Shown piece by piece: positions 57,719-64,000 of a DNA stretch of 64,000 nt. Location of the stretch: positions 1 to 64,000 of the forward strand of contig NZ_CP132310.1 of the NCBI RefSeq assembly GCF_030733845.1, written 5' to 3'. Below the pieces are notes generated by a model. The model was not told the origin of the DNA, searched no databases, and saw nothing but the letters and a program-made list of their open reading frames with translations. The stretch comes from Shinella zoogloeoides. Lineage in GTDB: Bacteria > Pseudomonadota > Alphaproteobacteria > Rhizobiales > Rhizobiaceae. The translations under genes were made by a program, and so were the position numbers. Position 1 is the first letter of the stretch. Every line of letters starts with the position of its first letter.

Positions 57719-57736
57719 TGAGTAAGTAATTAGTTA
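57719..57736. promoter_or_regulatory. Second operator before the CobS-like gene
   Basis: TGAGTAAGTAATTAGTTA, 17 bases after the previous site. The leader continues with GCGCGAACGCGC (57743-57754) and GAGAGAGAAGG. Confidence 0.6.
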
Positions 57737-57780
57737 TGTGAAGCGCGAACGCGCATTTCAGAGAGAGAAGGAAACGATAG

Positions 57781-59004
57781 ATGGCTGACGCCGCTGACGG
57801 GAAAATTATCTGCCAAATTGACGGCGCCCGAACTCATTCAATCCAGGTCCACCTGCGCGATAACCATCCCGACTGGACGATCGAGCGCTACCAGAAGGAA
57901 TATCCCGATGCGCCCATCCTGTCCGAGAAGGCCACGCAGGCGCTCGCTCAGTCGCGTGCAGCAAAGGCGCAGTCGGCCGCCGGAGCTGGCGGCATCGTGA
58001 CCAACGCCAAGAAGCACTATCTGCATGAGGTGTTCGGTTTCGGCGATGCGCGTGCTGCGCGCTCCTCGATCGGCAATCCGATCGAGATCCAGGTGATCCT
58101 TGATGCCGACGATGAGGCGCAGCCCTACGTCCAGCAGGTCGATCCCGACTACGTGTTCAACATTGACCTGGTGAAGAAGGTCATCATCGGTTTCGAGATC
58201 AACAAGCCCGTCTATCTCTGGGGCTTCCACGGGACAGGCAAGACGACGGTCCTCGAACAGGTCTGCGCGCGCACGGGTCGTCCCTTCAGCCGCGTTCAGC
58301 ACACGATCAACACCGAGGAAGCGCATATCCTCGGCCAGTATGTCGTGCGCACCAAGTTCGTCGAGGAAGAGGTGCTCAACCCGACCGGCGAGAAGGTGAA
58401 GATCGTCAAGCCGCAGACCGTCACCGAGTTTCAGCTCGGGCCGCTTCCGATGGCGATGCTTCACGGCTGGGTCTACTGCGCCGACGAATACGACTTCGCA
58501 ATGCCCTCCGTCACGGCTGTCTACCAGCCGGTGCTTGAAGGCAAGCCGCTCGTCATCAAGGACGCTCCGCCCGAGTTTCGGGTGATCAAGCCGCACCCGG
58601 ATTTCCGCTTCTGCGCGACCGGCAATACGAACGGCGTCGGCGACGAGACCGGGCTCTACCAGGGCACGCTGATCCAGAACGCCGCCAACTACTCGCGCTT
58701 TCCGATCGTTGAAGAGGTCGAATACATGGAGGCCGCGACCGAGGAGCTGATCCTTGTGTCCAAGACCGGTATCGACAAGCCGACCGCCGGCAAGATCGTC
58801 AAGTTCGCCAAGAGCGTGCGCGATGCCTTCAAGGAAGGCAAGATCTCCATGACGGTCTCGCCGCGCGAGCTGATCAACAGCGCCGACCTCGGCATGTATT
58901 TCGGAGGCGACTGGAAGCAGGGGCTCAAGCTCTCCTTCGCCAATCGCCTGTCGCGTGTCGACAAGAAGACCGTCGAGGAATTCGCGCAGCGGGTGTTCGG
59001 CTGA
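57781..59004 (+). CDS. CobS/MoxR-type AAA ATPase
   Basis: A 407-residue AAA protein. Walker A GFHGTGKT is at about 148-155, Walker B YCADEYDF at about 232-239, and NTNGVGDETGLYQGT is the sensor 1 region of the CobS group. An N-terminal 45 residues form a small CobS-like domain. It is the motor partner of the VWA protein encoded before it. In cobaltochelatase CobS and CobT form a chaperone complex; in phages this pair has no known substrate. Confidence 0.88.
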   Translation: MADAADGKIICQIDGARTHSIQVHLRDNHPDWTIERYQKEYPDAPILSEKATQALAQSRAAKAQSAAGAGGIVTNAKKHYLHEVFGFGDARAARSSIGNPIEIQVILDADDEAQPYVQQVDPDYVFNIDLVKKVIIGFEINKPVYLWGFHGTGKTTVLEQVCARTGRPFSRVQHTINTEEAHILGQYVVRTKFVEEEVLNPTGEKVKIVKPQTVTEFQLGPLPMAMLHGWVYCADEYDFAMPSVTAVYQPVLEGKPLVIKDAPPEFRVIKPHPDFRFCATGNTNGVGDETGLYQGTLIQNAANYSRFPIVEEVEYMEAATEELILVSKTGIDKPTAGKIVKFAKSVRDAFKEGKISMTVSPRELINSADLGMYFGGDWKQGLKLSFANRLSRVDKKTVEEFAQRVFG

Positions 59005-59660
59005 TGAAACTGCTCGAACCCATCGAAAGCGAGAAGTCGATCAAGTCCTTCGCCTGGCGCGTCATGCGCCGCCTGCGAGCCGCTGGAGACAGCGGCCGCA
59101 CCTTCGCGATTGAAGACATTCAGCAGGAGTGCCGCATCGCGTGGTTCAAGGCATCGGAGAGCTATCAGGCTGAGATCGGCGTGCCGTTTCAGGCATACCT
59201 GAAGAACGGCATGCGCCTGCACATCAATCGCCTGATCGAGAAGAACATCGATCGCCGCCATGACGAGGTGGTCTCGATGTCGCTCGATGCCGAACTCGAT
59301 CAGGGCTCCGGCAATCGCGCTTCCCTCTCGGACGTCGTGGCCGACAAGAGCATCTCCGGCACGACCGGCTACGAGGAAGATCAGCACTTCCAGTATGCGA
59401 TCCGCAAGCTCAAGCCGCGCGCCAAGCTATTCATCACGCTCCTGCGCGAGCAGCCGAAGGAGCTGCTGGATGAGGTCATCCGAATGAAGAAGAAGTCCGA
59501 CTATGCCCGTGAGGAAATGGGCATCGTCAGCCCCGTAACAAACCGACTGGCGACCTGGATGATCTTCGATCTCATGGACGCCTCAAATGTCGAACGCACC
59601 GAGATCATGAAGGAAGTGCGCGCCCTTGGTGAGCGCGTCTGCGAGGCGATGTCACGATGA
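59004..59660 (+). CDS. Sigma-70-like protein
   Basis: A 218-residue protein. Residues 35-80 (TFAIEDIQQECRIAWFKASE, then VPFQAYLKNGMRLHINRLIE) match sigma region 2: a DIQQE-like segment followed by the G-P-F-x-AY pattern. The C-terminal 80 residues contain a helix-turn-helix-like segment (AREEMGIVSPVTNRL) that could be region 4. It might direct RNA polymerase to phage promoters, or regulate by binding the host polymerase. The ATG overlaps the previous stop. Confidence 0.65.
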   Translation: MKLLEPIESEKSIKSFAWRVMRRLRAAGDSGRTFAIEDIQQECRIAWFKASESYQAEIGVPFQAYLKNGMRLHINRLIEKNIDRRHDEVVSMSLDAELDQGSGNRASLSDVVADKSISGTTGYEEDQHFQYAIRKLKPRAKLFITLLREQPKELLDEVIRMKKKSDYAREEMGIVSPVTNRLATWMIFDLMDASNVERTEIMKEVRALGERVCEAMSR

Positions 59661-60181
59661 CCGATGTTCCGAATTTCTCCCCTGGCTGCTTTGGTTCGGC
59701 TCTCGCGTTCCAGCCCGAGAACCCGATCTGCCGGGCCTGTCCGTTCAACGCGCAATGCCACCCCCTGCACGAGACGAACCTGGCGGCGCTGCGCGAGCGC
59801 TTTGGCATCAAGACCACCCGGCGCGGCCCCAAGCTGAAGCCGGCGATCGCTCCCATCTCCGATCCTGCGATGATGGTGCTGCCCGTGAAGGTGCGTCGTC
59901 TGCTTGAGAAGCTGGACACATCCTCACTCCGCATCACGGAGAAGCTCGCCCAGGGCGTCAATCCGTTCGAAGGCAAGCTGCCTTTCATGCAGATCGCCTG
60001 CCACCTGCTCCTGCGCCTTGGGCGTCCTTTGCCGCGCCCGCTGCTCGCCCAGGCATTCGTCCAGAAACTCGGCTGGCAGCAGAACACCGCTGATGCGCAT
60101 GCGCGCATGGCATTCCAGGCGCTCGCGCATGTCGGAGCCATTACGGACTCTGAAGCCGGCGCCGTCTTGAAGAGGGGTTGA
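59657..60181 (+). CDS. Cysteine-motif protein, unknown function
   Basis: A 174-residue protein with GCFGSALAFQPENPICRACP followed by FNAQC near the N-terminus: four Cys in a compact cluster, probably binding zinc or iron-sulfur. The remainder is helical and basic. It overlaps the sigma-like gene by four bases and precedes the DNA polymerase gene, so it may belong to replication or transcription. No family recognised. Confidence 0.6.
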   Translation: MTDVPNFSPGCFGSALAFQPENPICRACPFNAQCHPLHETNLAALRERFGIKTTRRGPKLKPAIAPISDPAMMVLPVKVRRLLEKLDTSSLRITEKLAQGVNPFEGKLPFMQIACHLLLRLGRPLPRPLLAQAFVQKLGWQQNTADAHARMAFQALAHVGAITDSEAGAVLKRG

Positions 60182-60183
60182 AA

Positions 60184-63100
60184 ATGCACTCGATCTTGGC
60201 CGCCAGGACCGATTTCTCCATTGGCGAAAGCATTCTGCAGACCGAACACCTGGTCGAAAGCGCGAAGGCGAACGGCGAGAAGGCCGTGGCCGTTACCGAC
60301 ACCATGACGATCACCTCCATGATCGACTTCACGAACCGCTGCAAGAAGGCTGACCTGAAGCCGATCGTCGGCGTGAGGCTCCGGCTCGTTGACGATCACA
60401 CCTGGCGCGCCGACAAGACCGACAAAAAGAACAAGAAGGGCAAGCCGATCTATCACGCCACGGCCTACGTGATGTCGGAGAAAGGTCTGAAGGCGATCTT
60501 CCGGCTGCTGTCGCTGGCGAACGAGGAGCCCCGCTTCTACTACGTCGCCCGCCTCGACTTCGCCGATCTCTACGCGGAACTCGACAATCTCACCAAGGAT
60601 GATCTGCGCATCACGCTCGGCGATGTCCAGCCCCTGACGGCGCATCCCGATGTCGCCGAGATCCAACAGGAGATCATGTCACGGCTGGGTCACGCCTATG
60701 CGACGCTCGTGCCGATCGACACCCCCTATTTCGCTCGTCTCAACGAACTGGCTGTGGAGGCGATCGGTCGCGGCGCCGAGCCGCTCGTGGTTCGCCCGGC
60801 CTTCTACAAGGAGGGCGAGGCCGACGCCGCCGAGATCATGGCCGCGATCTGCAACAACAACAAGGTGTCGGATCCCTGGCACAAATCCACCCACAACCGG
60901 GACTTTCACGTCGTCGGCGTCAAGGAGCTGGCGCAGGAAGTCGGCAAGGCGTCCAAGCGCTTTGTCGATCGAGGCAATCCGAGCGCCGGCTTGCTCTTCA
61001 AGCAAGGTCTCATGAACACAAAGGAACTCGTGGATGCAGTCAGCTATCAGTGGTCCAAGGCAGAGGTCACGCTCCCGCAAATGGCGTCGGACGAATTCGC
61101 TGCCGTGGTCGCGGAATGCAAGAAGGGCTGGGCGGAACGATTTGCGCAGCCAACATTCGGCCACCTTCCCGAAAAGGGGGAGCTCGCCACCGTCTACAAG
61201 GACCGTCTCAAATACGAGCTTTCGGTCCTCCAGAAGCTCAAATTCTCGGGCTACTTCCTTCTCGTCCAGGATGTCGTCCGCTATGCAAAGCAAAACGGCA
61301 TCCTGGTTGGCCCTGGGCGCGGCAGTGTCGGTGGTTCTCTGGTCGCTTACCTGATGGGCATCACGGACTGCGACCCGATCCGGTTCGGGTTGCTGTTCGA
61401 ACGCTTCATCAACCCCGACCGTATCGACTTGCCCGACGCCGACTTGGACTTCATGTCGCAGCGCCGGCATGAAATCTTCGAATACCTGATTGCGAAATAC
61501 GGCCAGGCGCGCGTAGCGGGTGTGTCGAACTTCTCGGCGCTCGCGGCCGCCTCCTCAATCCGTGATGTCGGGCGCGTCGCGGGTCTTCCGGAGCGGGAAT
61601 ACGTCTGCTCGAAATATGTGCCGAAGCTGCACGGCGCCAACGTTCCCCTCCCTGACTGCGCGGCGCAGGTGCCTGAGATCAAGGCATTCAGTGACAAACA
61701 TGCCGAATGGTGGAGCGTCATGACCCGCCTCGAAGGCACGATGCGCAACTATGGCCAGCACGCCGCCGGCGTGATCGTCGGTGGTGTTGATCTGGTGGAC
61801 CGGGCCGTTATCGAACGGCGCAAGGAAGGCACGGTGGTCAACTGGGACAAGCGCATCGTTGAGGATCAGGGTCTGGTCAAGATGGATATCTTGGGTCTCA
61901 ACACCCTCGACCTGATCAATCTCGCCTCCGAATACATCAAGGAGCGACACGGCAAGCGCCCGGATCTCATGCGTATCCCGCTCGATGACGAGCAGGTGCT
62001 TGCCAACTTCGCCGCCGGCCTCACGACCGCTGTCTTCCAATTCGAATCCGGCGGCATGCGAGGGCTTTTGAAGCAGCTCGGCAAGGACGGCGGGATCACC
62101 TTCGAGGATATCACCGCCGCCACGGCTCTCTATCGCCCAGGTCCGATGGAGTCAGGGATGATGGAGAGCTTCTATCTGCGCAAGCAGGGGCTGGAGACCA
62201 TCGAATACGACCATCACCTGATGGAGCCGATCCTGCGCGAGACGTTCGGCGTCATGGTCTACCAGGAGCAGGTCATGCAGGTGGCGCGCGCCATCGCTGG
62301 CTACTCTGCCCCCGACGCTGACAAGCTCCGCAAGATCATGGGCAAGAAGTTGCCCGAGGAGATGAAGAAGGAGCGCGGCAAGTTCGTCGACGGCTGCGTC
62401 GCGACGATCGGATGCACACCCGAATGGGCCGGCCAGCTTTTCGACAAGATCGAAGGCTTCGCCGGCTACGGCTTCAACAAGAGCCACTCAGTCGAATACA
62501 CGCTGATCTCCTACCAGTCGATGTGGCTGAAGACCAACTATCCGGTCGAGTTCTTCGCCGCTGCGCTCTCGCTGATGGACGAGGACAAACTCCCCGGCAT
62601 CATCAAGGACGCATCACGTTTCGGCATCGACGTCTCTATGCCCGACATCAACATTTCAACCGACAGGTTCGAGATCGCGACGGACGTGCGCCTGGTTATT
62701 CCTTTCCAGCGCATCAAGGGAATTTCCGGCAACACCACCGGCGCCATTCTCGAAGCGAGGAAGAGCGGCCCGTTCAAGAACAAGGCCGACTTCTTGGCCC
62801 GTGTCGAAAAGCGCAAGTGCAACGTCAAACACCAGGACGCACTGGAGAAGGTCGGCGCGTTCTCGCGCATCGAGGTCGGCTCGCTTCCTGCGACCGATCC
62901 CTCCAGGATCAGGGATCTGATCGAGTTGATCCCTGGGCTGATCACAGCCAACGTCCCGGTCAATCGCGACCTCGACAACGGCAAGGAGGCGAAGGAGGAC
63001 ATCGGCGTCCTCGCCGCCGAGTATCGCGAGCGCCACGGTCCCGGCGGGTCCAGCGATGGCATGCCGGTCAAACCAGCATTCGGTCGGAGCGCACGCTTCA

Positions 63101-63540
63101 TGCTCATCCAGGACTGCCCTGGGGCTCAGGAAGAGGAAGTCGGTATGATGGGCTGGAGCCAGTCCGTCAATGCGGTGATCGACGCTATGAGCGTTCATGA
63201 CCTGGCGCGCGAGGACGCCTACTGGACGGCGCTGGTCAAGCGCACGAAGGCGGAGAAGCAGCTCACGGCCGAGGAAGTCTCGACCTATGCGCCATATCTC
63301 CAGCGCGAGATTGAGATTCTGAAGCCGCCGGTGATCGTGCTTCTCGGCTCGACGGTCGTGCGCCAGTTCTTCCCCGATTTCAAGGGCAAGGCGTCCGACG
63401 CCGCCGGCAAGGTCGTCTACTCGAAGGAGCTGGATGCGAACATCGTCATCGGCTTCAACCCCGGGGAAATCTACTTTTCGCCCGAGAAGCAAAAGAACCT
63501 GGAAGATGTCTTCCACTCGGTTGTCGATCTGTTGCCATAG
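60184..63540 (+). CDS. dnaE: DNA polymerase III alpha (DnaE-like) with C-terminal UDG-like domain
   Basis: A 1118-residue polymerase. The PHP domain at the N-terminus is degenerate (AARTDFSIGES and VTDTMT replace the His-rich motifs), so proofreading by PHP is unlikely. The catalytic core has GPGRGSVGGSLVAYLMGITD and LPDADLDF (about 416-423). Residues about 965-1115 match the family 4 uracil-DNA glycosylase fold (DCPGAQEEEVGMMGWSQSV, then PPVIVLLGSTVVRQFF). TTG 60178 is an alternative start. It replicates phage DNA. Confidence 0.88.
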   Translation: MHSILAARTDFSIGESILQTEHLVESAKANGEKAVAVTDTMTITSMIDFTNRCKKADLKPIVGVRLRLVDDHTWRADKTDKKNKKGKPIYHATAYVMSEKGLKAIFRLLSLANEEPRFYYVARLDFADLYAELDNLTKDDLRITLGDVQPLTAHPDVAEIQQEIMSRLGHAYATLVPIDTPYFARLNELAVEAIGRGAEPLVVRPAFYKEGEADAAEIMAAICNNNKVSDPWHKSTHNRDFHVVGVKELAQEVGKASKRFVDRGNPSAGLLFKQGLMNTKELVDAVSYQWSKAEVTLPQMASDEFAAVVAECKKGWAERFAQPTFGHLPEKGELATVYKDRLKYELSVLQKLKFSGYFLLVQDVVRYAKQNGILVGPGRGSVGGSLVAYLMGITDCDPIRFGLLFERFINPDRIDLPDADLDFMSQRRHEIFEYLIAKYGQARVAGVSNFSALAAASSIRDVGRVAGLPEREYVCSKYVPKLHGANVPLPDCAAQVPEIKAFSDKHAEWWSVMTRLEGTMRNYGQHAAGVIVGGVDLVDRAVIERRKEGTVVNWDKRIVEDQGLVKMDILGLNTLDLINLASEYIKERHGKRPDLMRIPLDDEQVLANFAAGLTTAVFQFESGGMRGLLKQLGKDGGITFEDITAATALYRPGPMESGMMESFYLRKQGLETIEYDHHLMEPILRETFGVMVYQEQVMQVARAIAGYSAPDADKLRKIMGKKLPEEMKKERGKFVDGCVATIGCTPEWAGQLFDKIEGFAGYGFNKSHSVEYTLISYQSMWLKTNYPVEFFAAALSLMDEDKLPGIIKDASRFGIDVSMPDINISTDRFEIATDVRLVIPFQRIKGISGNTTGAILEARKSGPFKNKADFLARVEKRKCNVKHQDALEKVGAFSRIEVGSLPATDPSRIRDLIELIPGLITANVPVNRDLDNGKEAKEDIGVLAAEYRERHGPGGSSDGMPVKPAFGRSARFMLIQDCPGAQEEEVGMMGWSQSVNAVIDAMSVHDLAREDAYWTALVKRTKAEKQLTAEEVSTYAPYLQREIEILKPPVIVLLGSTVVRQFFPDFKGKASDAAGKVVYSKELDANIVIGFNPGEIYFSPEKQKNLEDVFHSVVDLLP

Positions 63541-63548
63541 GAGAAAAC

Positions 63549-63860
63549 ATGGAGATCGGACGTATTCAGGGCGCAACGCGCGTCCTGGGCAAAGCGCAGG
63601 GGTATCTCGGCCTGCCCCTGAAGGACGTGGTGCTCAACACCACGGTCGATGGACCGGAAACACCGGCCATGATGACGGCCTGGCTGCCGAACCCGGAGGA
63701 GATTGCGGAGATCGTCGCTGGTGCGCCGGTTATTCTCACCGTCTTGGGAACGCGACATCCCCCGGTTCTGGTCACGACGGGTCATGCGCCCGACGATCCG
63801 GAATATGAGATTGCTATAGATGAGCAATCGCACGAACAAACGAAAGGAGTCTCGCCGTGA
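63549..63860 (+). CDS. Hypothetical small protein
   Basis: A 103-residue protein of unknown function. The pattern is beta-rich (VLNTTVDGPETPAMMTAWLP, then VILTVLGTRHPPVLVTTG) and the C-terminus is polar. It follows the polymerase by eight bases behind GGAG and overlaps the next start (GTGA). It may be a small accessory protein in the replication unit. Confidence 0.6.
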   Translation: MEIGRIQGATRVLGKAQGYLGLPLKDVVLNTTVDGPETPAMMTAWLPNPEEIAEIVAGAPVILTVLGTRHPPVLVTTGHAPDDPEYEIAIDEQSHEQTKGVSP

Positions 63861-64000
63861 GCGAGCTTGAACCGAAACCCATCAAGGTCCCGACGATCAA
63901 GGTCGTCCAATACATCGATCCGATCCAGCTCAAGACCGATCTCGCCTACTCCAACGCCGACTTGTCGTCGGCCATGATGGAGCAGGCGGCGCAGTTCGCC
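63857..64000 (+). CDS. Partial gene at the right window edge
   Basis: A frame from GTG 63857 that continues beyond the window; the 48 residues seen begin MSELEPKPIKVPTIKVVQYI. Ribosome site AAAGGAG supports the start. Too little is present for identification. Confidence 0.55.
   Translation, partial: MSELEPKPIKVPTIKVVQYIDPIQLKTDLAYSNADLSSAMMEQAAQFA

Noticed and set aside
1..64000. CRISPR arrays, insertion sequences or transposases
   Set aside because: No regularly spaced repeat-spacer units and no transposase motifs were seen; the dispersed repeats are short palindromes at gene junctions.
1..64000. Integrase and attachment site
   Set aside because: No tyrosine or serine recombinase motif was recognised on either strand. 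The tRNA genes have complete ends and flank no duplicated 3' segment that I could see.

Overview
This window is most of the genome of a temperate-looking siphophage of an alphaproteobacterium, most likely a member of the Rhizobiales. The reasons are high GC content with C/G-ending codons, a complete lambda-type head, tail and lysis module, and a RepC-family replication initiator of the kind found on rhizobial repABC plasmids. RepC together with a ParA-type ATPase and a small ribbon-helix-helix partner, and no visible integrase or excisionase, suggests a phage-plasmid that is kept as an extrachromosomal replicon. That lifestyle is an inference; the gene calls behind it are read from sequence motifs.

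Layout. 0-5.2 kb: small unknown genes on both strands, two non-coding stretches rich in CCATGG palindromes, two tRNA genes (an initiator-like tRNA-Met(CAT) and tRNA-Asn(GTT)), and a proteasome-like Ntn hydrolase. 5.2-9.0 kb, minus strand: RHH protein, ParA, an unknown protein, a P-loop nucleotide kinase, a small coiled-coil protein and an SF2 helicase. 9.1-14.0 kb: two ParB/sulfiredoxin-fold proteins, a Com-sized zinc-ribbon protein, a stand-alone ABC ATPase, a DUF2829 (Tad2-like) protein, a HAD phosphatase, several tiny membrane proteins, a GNAT acyltransferase and a winged-helix protein. The ParB/ABC/GNAT set is a candidate DNA-modification system. 14.1-23.5 kb: small and large terminase, portal, scaffold, major capsid protein, connectors. 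23.5-36.7 kb: tail tube, tail chaperones with a G GGA AAC slippery site, tape measure with a lysozyme-like domain, and lambda M, L, K, I and J equivalents. 36.7-45 kb: three tandem paralogous tip proteins, endolysin, holin candidate, spanin pair, and a collagen-like tail fibre. 45-64 kb: PhoH, an Hfq/Sm-like protein, DnaB-like helicase, primase, a WGR-domain protein, DNA ligase, RepC, an XRE regulator, a CobT-like VWA protein with its MoxR/CobS AAA partner, a sigma-like protein, and a DnaE polymerase carrying a C-terminal uracil-DNA-glycosylase-like domain.

The strongest feature not explained by genes is an 18-bp palindrome, consensus TAAGTAA-N4-TTACTTA, found about 31 times. It sits almost only in gene junctions. 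In the clearest cases it fills the 17-bp spacer between a -35 box (TTGCAC, TTGACT) and a -10 box (TATTAT). It therefore looks like a genome-wide operator that puts replication, structural, lysis and tRNA transcription under one regulator; the XRE protein at 54174-54590, which has a copy in its own promoter, is a candidate. A second dispersed family, built from TTTCGC/GCGAAA and GCTAT words, includes a near-perfect inverted repeat just upstream of parA and may be the partition site or its operator.

Limits: all assignments come from reading the sequence without database searches. Structural and replication calls rest on visible motifs and gene order. Many small proteins remain unknown.
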